Source: UBA7672 sp040398425
Lineage (GTDB): Bacteria; Pseudomonadota; Alphaproteobacteria; Caulobacterales; Hyphomonadaceae
DNA length: 64,000 nucleotides
Assembly: GCA_040398425.1 (NCBI GenBank)
Contig: JBBATZ010000007.1
Location: forward strand, 29,526 to 93,525
Direction of reading: 5' to 3'
The notes beneath the pieces were generated by a model. That model saw nothing but the letters and a program-made list of their open reading frames with translations. It was not told the origin of the DNA and made no database searches. Below are positions 8,565-16,938 of this stretch, piece after piece; within the stretch, counting starts at the first letter, position 1; every line of letters starts with the position of its first letter. The translations under genes were made by a program, and so were the position numbers.

Positions 8565-9274
8565 GCATAACGAAGAACGTCCTCGTGACCGAACTCACCG
8601 GATTTGCCAATCCGGTGATTGCGCGACGGCTGAAGGACAAGGGCGCGCGCGTGATCGGATGCGATCCTGCCATCACGGCAGATGGAGAGGCTGAAGGCGT
8701 TGAGACGGTGGCGTGGGGCGCGCCCGCCGACGTCACAGAGCGCGCGCTGGAGCGGTTTGGCGGGCGGCTGGATGCGATCGTCATTTCGTCCGCCATGCCA
8801 GCGCCGCGTATCAAGGTGGAAGACCTGACGGTTGAGGTGCTGGCGCCTTATTTCATAAGGCTCGCCGCGGAGTCGCTGGCGTTTGCGGGCGCCGCTGTGA
8901 AGGCGATGCGGCCGAACAAGGCGGGGCGGATCGTGTTCGGATCCTCGTCCGGTCCGATCGGCGGGATACCGGGTTTTGCGGCCTATGCGTCGGCGCGGGC
9001 AGCGATCAACGGCGTGGTGCGGACGCTGGCGCTGGAAGTGGCAAGCGATGGCATTTCGGTGAACGCGGTCGCCGCCAATTTCATCCAGACCGAGACGTAT
9101 TATCCGAAGGCGTTGCTCGCCGATCCCGTGAAGGGGCCCAAGCTGCTGGCGCGTGTGCCGATGGGACGACTCGGCGAGGCCGAAGAAGTCGCGGCGCTTA
9201 CAGAAATGTTGGCGCTGGGCGACAGCGGTTTCGTGTCGGGGCAGGTGATCCCGATTTCAGGCGCGTGGTGTTAG
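8561..9274 (+). CDS. SDR-fold protein with halohydrin-dehalogenase-like active site
   Basis: The 237-residue protein has the short-chain dehydrogenase fold but not its cofactor motif: TGxxxGxG is replaced by T10-x4-F15-A-N. The catalytic set reads Ser129-x12-Tyr142-x3-Arg146, so the usual YxxxK lysine is arginine. T-x4-F-x-G with S-x12-Y-x3-R is the known signature of halohydrin dehalogenases (HheC-type), which use the lost NAD(P) pocket to bind halide. Only the final Gly (here Asn17) deviates. NFIQTETYYP after the active site and YASARAA also resemble that family. An enzyme closing vicinal haloalcohols to epoxides, or another cofactor-free SDR relative, is the best guess. It is coupled to the upstream hydrolase. 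Confidence 0.82.
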   Translation: MSITKNVLVTELTGFANPVIARRLKDKGARVIGCDPAITADGEAEGVETVAWGAPADVTERALERFGGRLDAIVISSAMPAPRIKVEDLTVEVLAPYFIRLAAESLAFAGAAVKAMRPNKAGRIVFGSSSGPIGGIPGFAAYASARAAINGVVRTLALEVASDGISVNAVAANFIQTETYYPKALLADPVKGPKLLARVPMGRLGEAEEVAALTEMLALGDSGFVSGQVIPISGAWC

Positions 9275-9298
9275 GCGCTCGGTGTCAGGCGCTGGGCG

Positions 9299-9907
9299 CT
9301 ATTGCGCGAGGCGTTCGGCGTAGAAGCCGATGATGCGGCCGGCGGCAGCTTCGCGTTGGTCCATCGTGTCGCCGAACGCTTCGCCGAGCTTGCCTTCAAG
9401 CATCAGTGTGGCGAGGCCATGCGCCATCGACCAGCAGGCGATCACGGGCGCCATGTCCGGGTTGGACTTGTCATCGGTAATGGTGACGCCGAGCGTGATT
9501 GCGACGAGCTGGAAGCAGCGGTCGGCTTTCAACTTGGCTTCAGGGTAACGCATGAGATCGACCATCTCGCACCTGAACATCAGGCGGAAGACCTCCGGGT
9601 TGTTGAGCGCGAAGCGGATGTAGGCCTCGCCCATCGCGCGGTTCTTGTCGCCGACCTTGTTGCGGGCAAGGCCGATGGCGCTGACCATGTAGTCATACAG
9701 GCGGTCGAAGCCGTCGCCTGCGAGTTCGGCCAAGATGGCTTCGCGGTCGGTGAAGTAGTGATACGGGGCCTGGTGACTGACGCCGGCGCGGCGGGCGACT
9801 TCGCGCATGGAGAGGGAGCCGAGTCCCCCTTCGTTCATAAGGGCGATGCTGGCCTCAAGAATGCTCGTACGGACGTCGTCTCGAGAAATCGTCTTGATAA
9901 CGGCCAT
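9299..9907 (-). CDS. TetR/AcrR-family repressor divergent from the RND efflux operon
   Basis: The 202-residue protein has an N-terminal helix-turn-helix of TetR type (SLSMREVARRAGVSHQAPYHYFTDREAIL, about residues 33-61) and an all-helical ligand domain of the TetR_C_33 kind. ATG at 9907. It is divergent from an RND adaptor/pump operon with 80 nt between starts, the classical layout of a local efflux repressor. That gap carries two near-identical palindromes with a TTGACA core, the obvious operator candidates. The same 13-bp palindrome recurs at 49096, ahead of a redox lipoprotein gene, so this or a related repressor may control a second locus. Confidence 0.9.
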   Translation of the reverse strand: MAVIKTISRDDVRTSILEASIALMNEGGLGSLSMREVARRAGVSHQAPYHYFTDREAILAELAGDGFDRLYDYMVSAIGLARNKVGDKNRAMGEAYIRFALNNPEVFRLMFRCEMVDLMRYPEAKLKADRCFQLVAITLGVTITDDKSNPDMAPVIACWSMAHGLATLMLEGKLGEAFGDTMDQREAAAGRIIGFYAERLAQ

Positions 9908-9924
9908 ATGTTCCTGCGCATTTC

Positions 9925-9958
9925 TTGACAGTGTCTATTTTTTCGTTGACACTGTCAA
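9925..9958. promoter_or_regulatory. Candidate TetR operator pair in the tetR/RND intergenic region
   Basis: TTGACAGTGTC (9925-9935) and GACACTGTCAA (9948-9958) form an 11-bp inverted repeat with a T-rich 12-nt spacer. The right arm is also part of a perfect 15-bp palindrome (9945-9959). The TTGACA at 9946-9951 could act as the -35 box of the efflux operon, with a weak -10 near 9969, so repressor binding would block the promoter. The first ATG of the adaptor follows at 9988. Confidence 0.75.
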
Positions 9959-9987
9959 CATAATGATACTTATCAATTAGGTGACAC

Positions 9988-11025
9988 ATGGGGCCTGTCC
10001 TGTCAGCGTCCAGAAAACTGTGCATTCCAGCAATCTGTGCATTTTTTGTCGCAGCGTGCCAGGGCGAGGCGGCGGAAACCTCAAAGGTAGCGCAGCCTCC
10101 AGCGCCGGCAATTGCCGTTGAAGTTCTCGGTATTTCGGCCGCAGGAGCGGCGGGTGAAGTCCGGGCCAGCGGGCTGGTCGCCTACAAGCGCGAGACGGCG
10201 CTGTCGTTTGGATCGGCCGGCGAAATCGAGACGCTGAAAGCCGATGTCGGCGATCAGGTGTTTGCGGGCCAGTTGCTGGCGACGCTTCGGCGGACGGCGG
10301 CGGGCGCTGATGAGGCGGAGGCGGCGCTCGCGCGCAAGACCGCCGAACAGAATTTTGATCGTATCGCCAAACTGAATGCGGCGGGCGCGGCTTCGCAGCA
10401 GGAACTCGACAATGCGCGACTGGCGCTGGAGCGCTCGCGGGAGCGGGTGTCAATCGTGGCGCCGGCGTCCGGGTTGATCCTGCGGCGGGATGCCGAGCCG
10501 GGCCAGATCGTGGCGCCGGGCCAGAGCGTGCTGTCGCTGGGCGAGGCGCGGACGGGCATTATCGTGGAAGCGTCGATGACGGCCTCGGAAGTCGCCGCGC
10601 TGAAGACAGGCGCCTCTGCTGTGGTGAACCTGCGTGGGCGCGCGCCGCTGACTGGCAAGGTTCAGCGGATTGCGGCGAAGGGCTCGCAGTCGGGCGTGTT
10701 CACCGTCGAAGTGCAGGTCGACAAGCCGGAAGGTCTGCGCTCGGGCGAAGTGGCGGAAGTCATCATCGCCAGCGCTGCCGGCCCAACTTCGGGCGCAGCC
10801 GAGTACACAATCCCCGCCATGTCGCTGATCGACGCGCGCGCCGACCAGGGCGTGGTGTTCGTGGTCGACGCCGAAGGCAAGGCGCGTCGCCGTGCTGTGG
10901 AGACCGGTGGGGTCAGCGACAGGGGCGTCACGGTCCTCAGGGGGCTCAGCGCCGGCGACAGTGTCATCACGCGCGGCGCCTCGATGGTGCGCGACGGCGA
11001 CGCCGTCAGCGTCGCCAGGCAATAG
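9988..11025 (+). CDS. RND efflux periplasmic adaptor (MFP) lipoprotein
   Basis: The 345-residue protein has a signal peptide ending in a lipobox (FVAAC, Cys24) and the adaptor order: barrel-sandwich/lipoyl half (AGEIETLKADVGDQVFAGQLLATL), a short helical hairpin (residues about 100-155), the second lipoyl half (VAPASGLILRRDAEPGQIV), a beta-barrel and a membrane-proximal domain. It would link the inner-membrane pump encoded 18 nt downstream to an outer-membrane channel; no TolC-like gene is adjacent. Expression is presumably controlled by the divergent TetR protein through the palindromes just upstream. The substrate cannot be read from the sequence. Confidence 0.92.
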   Translation: MGPVLSASRKLCIPAICAFFVAACQGEAAETSKVAQPPAPAIAVEVLGISAAGAAGEVRASGLVAYKRETALSFGSAGEIETLKADVGDQVFAGQLLATLRRTAAGADEAEAALARKTAEQNFDRIAKLNAAGAASQQELDNARLALERSRERVSIVAPASGLILRRDAEPGQIVAPGQSVLSLGEARTGIIVEASMTASEVAALKTGASAVVNLRGRAPLTGKVQRIAAKGSQSGVFTVEVQVDKPEGLRSGEVAEVIIASAAGPTSGAAEYTIPAMSLIDARADQGVVFVVDAEGKARRRAVETGGVSDRGVTVLRGLSAGDSVITRGASMVRDGDAVSVARQ

Positions 11026-11043
11026 CGCAAGGGGACCTGGAGG

Positions 11044-14000
11044 ATGCAGGCCTTTACGCGCTTCTTCGTCGACCGCTGGCAGTTCACGCTGGTGCTGTTC
11101 GTGATGCTTTTCGGGCTGGGCATCCAGTCCGTGATGTCGATCCCGAAATCGGAAGACCCGATCGTGTCCTTCCCGGGAGTGGGCGTGTTCGTCGTGCTGC
11201 CGGGGGCGGACGCCGAGCAGATGGAGCGCGTGATCGCGATTCCGATCGAGACGGCGCTGAACGGCCTCGAAGACGTCGATCAGATCCGCTCGACCAGCCA
11301 GGCGGGCCTTGCCTCGATCAGCGTGTCGTTCGTCTACGGCTCCGATCCCGAGAAGAAGTACGACGAGGTGGTGCGCGAGCTGAACGTGATCCGTTCGACC
11401 CTGCCAGATGGCATCACGCTGCTGCGCGCCAACCGACAGAACCCGGCGCAAACCAACATCGTGCAGATGGCGCTGGTGTCCGAGACTGCGCCTTACCGGC
11501 AAATGGAAGCCTACGCGCGCGAATTGCGCGACGCGATGGAACGCGCGGGCGGCGTCCAGCAGTCCGAAATCTGGGGCGTGCCGACCTCGGAGGTCCGGAT
11601 CACGCCGGACCTCGACAAGATGGCCGCCTACAGGCTGCCTCTGACGGGACTGGCAGAAGCCGTGCAACGCGAAGGCGTCGACGTGCCGATCGGTTCGGTC
11701 GAGAGCAGCGGACGGCGCTTCAACGTCGAGGCTACGGGGGCATTCGACAGTCTCGAGGAAATCCGCAACGTCGTGCTGCGGAGCGACGCTGGCACGGCCA
11801 TCACGCTGGGCGATGTCGCTCAGGTCGAATGGACCAATGACGAGCAGCAGGTCTTCACCCGCTACAATGGCAAGCGCTCGCTCTTTGTGACGGCCCGGGC
11901 GAAGCTTGGCGCCACCATTTTCGACGTGATGTCCAACCTGCAGCGGCAGGTCGACAAGTTCGAACCGCGCCTGCCGAAAGAAATTGTGCTGGAGCGCGGG
12001 TTCGACCAGTCCTTGATGGTCTCGCAGCGACTGTCGTCGCTTGGTCGCGACTTCATGATTGCCATTGCGCTGGTGCTGCTGACCCTGTTGCCGCTCGGCT
12101 TCCGGGCGTCGATCGTGGTCATGGTGTCGATCCCGGCCTCGTTCGCGATCGGCGTGATCGTGCTGGAGAAGCTGGGCTATTCGCTGAACCAGTTGTCCAT
12201 TGCCGGCTTCGTGCTGGCGCTTGGCCTGCTGGTGGATGACTCGATCGTCGTCACCGAGAACATATCGCGGCACCTGCGCAATGGTCTGAGCCCGCGGGAT
12301 GCTGCGATCTCCGGCGTCAACGAGATCAACATCGCCGTGCTGGGCTGTACGGCGACGTTGCTGCTGGCCTTCCTGCCGCTGCTGAACCTGCCGGAGGCGG
12401 CGGGCGATTTCACGCGGTCGCTGCCGATGGCTGTGGTTTGTACCATTGCGGCGTCATTGTTTGTGGCGTTGACCGTCATCCCGTTCCTCGCGAGCCGCAT
12501 CCTGCCGCGCCATGGACATTCAAACGTCTTCCTCGATGTCGTCATGGGCGGCATCCATGCGGTCTATCGGCCGATCCTGAAGGTCGCGCTCGGAGCGCCG
12601 CGCATGACGGTCGTTGTGGGCCTCGCCCTGTTCGCGGCGTCGCTGACGCTTGTGCCCAAGCTGGGCTTCAGCCTTTTCCCCGAAAATGACAGCCCGTACT
12701 TCATGGTCGAGGTTAAACTGCCTGAAGGCGTCTCCGTCGAGGAGACGGACAAGGCCGTGATGTATGTCGACAAGGTGCTGGCCGGGCACAAGGAAATCAG
12801 CTGGCGCTTCGCCAACTCCGGGCGCGGCAATCCGCAGGTCTATTACAACGAGACGCCGAGCGAGCAGGCGAGCAATGTCGGCGGCGTCTATGCGCGCTTC
12901 GATCATTGGGAGTCAGCCGAGGGGAGCAAGGTTCTCGAGGAGTTGCGCGCCGATCTCGACAAGTATCCAGGGGTTCGGTTCAACGTGAAGCGATTCCTCA
13001 ACGGTCCGCCGATCGAGGCGCCCATCGCTGTTCGCATCCAGGGCGCGGACATCGAGGTGCTGACCCAGATTGCAGCACAGTTCGAGCGCGAGATGGAAGC
13101 CGCTGAGGGCATCCGGAACGTGGTGAACCCGCTGGCCGAACGCCTGCTTGATCTCGATCTCAACATCAACACCGAGACCGCGGCGCTGCGCGGCGTTCCT
13201 GCGGGGACGCTGGATCAGACGTTGCGGATCGCCGTGGGTGGGGCGCGGGTTGCGTCCTATCGCGATCCGGTCGGAGATGCGTATCCCGTGGTCGTGCGCG
13301 CACCGCGTGGCGACCGGATGAGCATTGATGATCTGAAGCGGCTGTACATCTGGACGGGCGATGGCTCAGCCGCTCCGCTGTCGGAGTTTGCCGAGCCGCG
13401 AATCTCTTCAGGTCCGGCGCGTATTAGCCGTTTCCAGCGGGAGCGGACAGTGACGGTCACGGCCTATCTGAAGCCGGGCTATCTCGCCAACGTGGTGACT
13501 AAGAACGTGCAGGCGAAGCTGAAGGACATCAAGTTGCCGCCGGGCTATTCCAACAGTCTGGGCGGCGAGGCGGAAGCGCAGTCGCGCAGCTTTGGCGGCA
13601 TGGGGCCTGCGATCCTGATCGCGATCTTCGGCGTCATGGCCGTGCTGCTGCTGGAGTTCGGCTCGTTTGCGACGGCCGGCGTGGTGGCGTTCGTGATTCC
13701 GTTCGGCATCATGGGCGGGCTGATCGCGCTCTACCTGGGCGGAGAGTCGCTGTCCTATACGTCGATCATCGGGTTCATTGCGCTCATCGGAATCGAGATC
13801 AAGAACTCGATCCTGCTGGTGGAGTTTGCCAACCAGGAACGCGACAGGGGAACGCCTTTGCGTGAGGCGATCGAGAAGGCGGGCGAGGTTCGCTTCCTGC
13901 CTGTGCTGCTGACTTCCCTTACGGCCATCGGCGGTCTGATGCCGCTGGTGTTCGAAAAGTCGCCGCTGTATTCGCCGCTGGCGATGGTGATCATCGGCGG

Positions 14001-14130
14001 CCTGATATCGTCGACGCTGATCGCGCGGATCGTGACGCCGCCGATGTACCTGCTGCTGGCGCCGAAGGATCGCAAGGCGAAGCCGGAGGACGATCCGGGT
14101 CCGGAGGCGGTTGCGGTTCCGGCAGAGTAG
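11044..14130 (+). CDS. RND efflux transporter permease (AcrB/MexF-like)
   Basis: The 1028-residue length and two-fold repeated architecture match the HAE-1 RND family: an N-terminal helix, a large periplasmic porter domain, six helices, a second porter domain and six helices. The proton-relay aspartate pair is D398-D399 (LVDDSIVVTENISRH, nt 12235-12240); the C-terminal half has IGIEIKNSILLVEFANQ with the conserved lysine. It should trimerise in the inner membrane and expel lipophilic or toxic compounds using the proton gradient. It follows the adaptor gene by 18 nt with a GGAGG-like site (GGACCTGGAGG). No outer-membrane factor follows; the next gene is metabolic. Confidence 0.95.
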   Translation: MQAFTRFFVDRWQFTLVLFVMLFGLGIQSVMSIPKSEDPIVSFPGVGVFVVLPGADAEQMERVIAIPIETALNGLEDVDQIRSTSQAGLASISVSFVYGSDPEKKYDEVVRELNVIRSTLPDGITLLRANRQNPAQTNIVQMALVSETAPYRQMEAYARELRDAMERAGGVQQSEIWGVPTSEVRITPDLDKMAAYRLPLTGLAEAVQREGVDVPIGSVESSGRRFNVEATGAFDSLEEIRNVVLRSDAGTAITLGDVAQVEWTNDEQQVFTRYNGKRSLFVTARAKLGATIFDVMSNLQRQVDKFEPRLPKEIVLERGFDQSLMVSQRLSSLGRDFMIAIALVLLTLLPLGFRASIVVMVSIPASFAIGVIVLEKLGYSLNQLSIAGFVLALGLLVDDSIVVTENISRHLRNGLSPRDAAISGVNEINIAVLGCTATLLLAFLPLLNLPEAAGDFTRSLPMAVVCTIAASLFVALTVIPFLASRILPRHGHSNVFLDVVMGGIHAVYRPILKVALGAPRMTVVVGLALFAASLTLVPKLGFSLFPENDSPYFMVEVKLPEGVSVEETDKAVMYVDKVLAGHKEISWRFANSGRGNPQVYYNETPSEQASNVGGVYARFDHWESAEGSKVLEELRADLDKYPGVRFNVKRFLNGPPIEAPIAVRIQGADIEVLTQIAAQFEREMEAAEGIRNVVNPLAERLLDLDLNINTETAALRGVPAGTLDQTLRIAVGGARVASYRDPVGDAYPVVVRAPRGDRMSIDDLKRLYIWTGDGSAAPLSEFAEPRISSGPARISRFQRERTVTVTAYLKPGYLANVVTKNVQAKLKDIKLPPGYSNSLGGEAEAQSRSFGGMGPAILIAIFGVMAVLLLEFGSFATAGVVAFVIPFGIMGGLIALYLGGESLSYTSIIGFIALIGIEIKNSILLVEFANQERDRGTPLREAIEKAGEVRFLPVLLTSLTAIGGLMPLVFEKSPLYSPLAMVIIGGLISSTLIARIVTPPMYLLLAPKDRKAKPEDDPGPEAVAVPAE

Positions 14131-14166
14131 GTCAAAACTCCCGGCAGGAAACGCCGGAGAGCACAC

Positions 14167-15450
14167 GTGGACTTCAACCTGCCCAAGGGGCTCGTCGATT
14201 ATCTCGACGAGCTCGACCGCTTCATCGAAGCCGATATCAAGCCGCTGGAGAATGCGGACGACAATATCCGCTTCTTCGATCATCGCCGCGAACATGCGCG
14301 CACCGACTGGGACAAGGGTGGACTGCCGCGTCACGAGTGGGAGCAGCTGCTGCGCGAGGCGCGGCGGCGGGCAGACAAGGCGGGACATTTCCGCTTTGCG
14401 CTGGCCAGGGAACTGGGCGGATCGGCGCGCGATGTCGGGTGCGGTCCGAATCTGGCTATGGCGGTTATCCGCGAACACTTTGCCGCGAAGGGACTCGGGC
14501 TGCACAACGACCTGCAGAACGAGCACTCGATCGTCGGCAACAGCATCGGCGCGCTGCTGATGTGGAATTACGGCACGGACGCGCAGAAGGCTGAGTGGAT
14601 GGATGATCTCGCCGCCGGCAAGCGCGGCTTTGCTTTCGGCATCACCGAGCCCAAGCATGGCTCCGACGCGACCCACATGGAGACGGTCGCCGTGCGCGAT
14701 GGCGATGAGTGGGTCATCGACGGTGAGAAAACGTGGAACACAGGCGTGCACGTCGCCAGCCACGACATGATCATGGCGCGCACGTCGGGCAAGGCTGGCG
14801 ACGGGCACGGCATCACGGCGTTCCTCGTGCCGGTCAAATCACCTGGCTTCACGATCGAGGAATATCTCTGGACGTTCAACATGCCGTCGGACCATGCGCA
14901 CGTTACGCTGAAGGGTGTTCGCGTGCCTCACACAGCTATCTTCGGCGGCGAAGGGCGCGGGCTGCAGGTGGTGCAGCATTTCTTCAACGAGAACCGGATC
15001 CGGCAGGCGGCGTCGAGTCTTGGGGCTGCGCAGTACTGCATCAATGAGGCGGTGGCGTATGCGAATGTGCGTGCGCCGTTCGGCAAGAAGCTGTCCAGCA
15101 ACCAGGCGATCCAGTTCCCGCTGGTCGAGCTGCAGACGCAATGTGAAATGCTGCGGGCGCTGATCCACAAGACGGCGTGGATCATGGATACGGCCGGGAA
15201 TTTCGCGGCGAGCGACAAGGTGTCGATGTGCAACTACTGGGCTAACCGTCTTTGCTGTGAAGCGGCTGATCGCGCGATGCAGGTGCATGGCGGGCTCGGC
15301 TATTCGCGCCACAAGCCGTTCGAGCACATCTATCGTCACCATCGCCGCTATCGGATCACCGAGGGCACCGAGGAAATCCAGATCCGCCGCGTCGCCGGCT
15401 ACATGTTCGGCTTCATGGACCAGCGCGCGCCAAAAGGCGTCGTAGAGTGA
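14167..15450 (+). CDS. Acyl-CoA dehydrogenase
   Basis: The 427-residue protein has the three ACAD domains: N-terminal helices, a middle beta domain with FGITEPKHGSDATHMET and DGEKTWNTG, and a C-terminal helical domain ending QVHGGLGYSRHKPFEHIYRHHRRYRITEGTEE-like. It starts at GTG 14167 with GGAGAG upstream. FAD-dependent oxidation of an acyl-CoA with electrons passed to ETF is the family reaction. The N-terminus DFNLPKGLVDYLDELDRFI and the length resemble ACAD11-like enzymes, which often sit beside an APH-like phosphotransferase, as here: the phosphotransferase-DUF6285 gene begins 10 nt downstream. Confidence 0.9.
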   Translation: MDFNLPKGLVDYLDELDRFIEADIKPLENADDNIRFFDHRREHARTDWDKGGLPRHEWEQLLREARRRADKAGHFRFALARELGGSARDVGCGPNLAMAVIREHFAAKGLGLHNDLQNEHSIVGNSIGALLMWNYGTDAQKAEWMDDLAAGKRGFAFGITEPKHGSDATHMETVAVRDGDEWVIDGEKTWNTGVHVASHDMIMARTSGKAGDGHGITAFLVPVKSPGFTIEEYLWTFNMPSDHAHVTLKGVRVPHTAIFGGEGRGLQVVQHFFNENRIRQAASSLGAAQYCINEAVAYANVRAPFGKKLSSNQAIQFPLVELQTQCEMLRALIHKTAWIMDTAGNFAASDKVSMCNYWANRLCCEAADRAMQVHGGLGYSRHKPFEHIYRHHRRYRITEGTEEIQIRRVAGYMFGFMDQRAPKGVVE

Positions 15451-15460
15451 GTGTCGCCGC

Positions 15461-16867
15461 GTGATTGATACGGCGCGACTTGAAGCGACTCTGAAACGGC
15501 TGCCCGGGTTTGAGCGGTTGATCGCGTGTGATCGCCTGTCCGCAGGCGCGAGCCGCGAGACTTATCGGTTGCTGGTGGCGATGAATGGCGCCGAGCGCTC
15601 GCTGGCGCTGCGGCGGGCGGAGGGTGAGGGGGCGTCGGCGATGGGCTCTGGCCCGGGGCTGAATGTCGAGGCGAAGCTGTTTGCGGCGGCGCGGAGCGCC
15701 GGCGTGCTGGGGCCGGAGGTGCTGCTGGTGTTGCAGCCGGAGGATCACCTCGGGGCCGGCTTCGTGATGGAATGGATCGCAGGCGAGACGCTGGGCGGCA
15801 GGATTGCGCGCGGGGCGGAGTTCGCAGACGCGCGGAAGCGGCTGGCGCGCGCGTGCGGGGAGATTCTTGCGCGGCTGCATGCGGTGGATGTGAAGGCTGC
15901 AGGTCTTGATGAGGTACTCGAGGCGTTCACGCCCGAAGAGATTGTGCGGCGGACGCATGCGGGGTATCTGACGCTGAACTCACCGCAGCCGATGATCGAT
16001 TTCACGGCGAAGTGGTTGCTGGCTAATCTGCCGAAGCAACATGCGATGAAACTGGTGCACTCGGATTTTCGGAACGGCAATCTGATTGTCGATCCGAAAC
16101 AGGGCGTCGTTGCCGTGCTCGACTGGGAGCTGGCGCATGTGGGTGATCCGATGCGCGATCTCGGTTGGGTTATCACGCGGTCGTGGCGGTTTGGGGTTGC
16201 GGACAAGCCGGTAGGCGGGTTCGGCGAGTTGGAGGATCTGATCGCGGGATATGAGTCTGTGTCGGGCGAGACCGTCGACCGCGAGGCGGTGCGGTTCTGG
16301 GAGGTGTTCGGGTCGTTCTGGTGGGCATGCGGATGCCTGTCGATGGGGCAGTCGTTCCGGGTGGGGATGGAGACGAGTCTCGAGCGGCCGGCGATCGGGC
16401 GGCGGAGTTCGGAATGCCAGATCGATTGCGTTAACCTGCTGATCCCCGGACCGGTTGCTGCGGCGTCGCCTGCAATTGAATCCCTGTCTGCGACGGACCT
16501 GCCGCGATCGGACGAGTTGCTGGCTGGCGTCCGCGACTTCCTGCGGGGCGATGCGGGGCAAGCGCTATCCGGGCGAAACCAGTTTCTGGCGCGGGTTGCG
16601 ACCAATTCGCTCGACATCATAATGCGGGAGATTTCGCTGGGGGCGGAGGCGCGTATGTTTGAGGCGCAGGCGTTGCGCGGTCTTGTGGGGGAGGGGCGCG
16701 ACTTGCCGACGCAGCGCGAAAATCTGTGCCGGGCGATCCGGTTCCGCGAGATCGACCTGCAGCGCGCCGATCTCCACGCGTACCTGCGGCAGAGCGTTTT
16801 TGCACAGGTGATGATCGACCAGCCCGGGTATGCGGGCGCGGTCGAGGCTGGAAAACGCCTTACCTGA
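15461..16867 (+). CDS. APH-family phosphotransferase fused to a DUF6285 domain
   Basis: The 468-residue protein starts at GTG 15461. Residues 1-300 are a kinase-like fold of the aminoglycoside phosphotransferase family, with MKLVHSDFRNGNLIVD (catalytic loop, HSDFRNGN) and VLDWELAHVGDP (metal-binding Asp). In bacteria next to acyl-CoA dehydrogenases this family acts like the kinase half of ACAD10/11, probably on hydroxyacyl-CoA. Residues about 340-450 (LLAGVRDFLRGDAG, ARVATNSLDIIMREISLG) match DUF6285, normally a separate small protein encoded next to the kinase. Here they are one polypeptide. The ACAD gene lies 10 nt upstream. Confidence 0.85.
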   Translation: MIDTARLEATLKRLPGFERLIACDRLSAGASRETYRLLVAMNGAERSLALRRAEGEGASAMGSGPGLNVEAKLFAAARSAGVLGPEVLLVLQPEDHLGAGFVMEWIAGETLGGRIARGAEFADARKRLARACGEILARLHAVDVKAAGLDEVLEAFTPEEIVRRTHAGYLTLNSPQPMIDFTAKWLLANLPKQHAMKLVHSDFRNGNLIVDPKQGVVAVLDWELAHVGDPMRDLGWVITRSWRFGVADKPVGGFGELEDLIAGYESVSGETVDREAVRFWEVFGSFWWACGCLSMGQSFRVGMETSLERPAIGRRSSECQIDCVNLLIPGPVAAASPAIESLSATDLPRSDELLAGVRDFLRGDAGQALSGRNQFLARVATNSLDIIMREISLGAEARMFEAQALRGLVGEGRDLPTQRENLCRAIRFREIDLQRADLHAYLRQSVFAQVMIDQPGYAGAVEAGKRLT

Positions 16868-16938
16868 CGGCAGCTTTCTGCTACTCGACGGTAGGCCGCG
16901 CGCGGAATACACCACCCCGCAGTCAGTTTGAGGCATCC

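Noticed and set aside
10450..12273. 607-codon reverse open frame opposite the RND genes
   Set aside because: Shadow of the adaptor and pump; residue composition is that of antisense high-GC sequence.
14131..14166. Small inverted repeat after the RND pump as a terminator
   Set aside because: The stem is only five base pairs with no T tail and overlaps the ribosome-binding region of the next gene.
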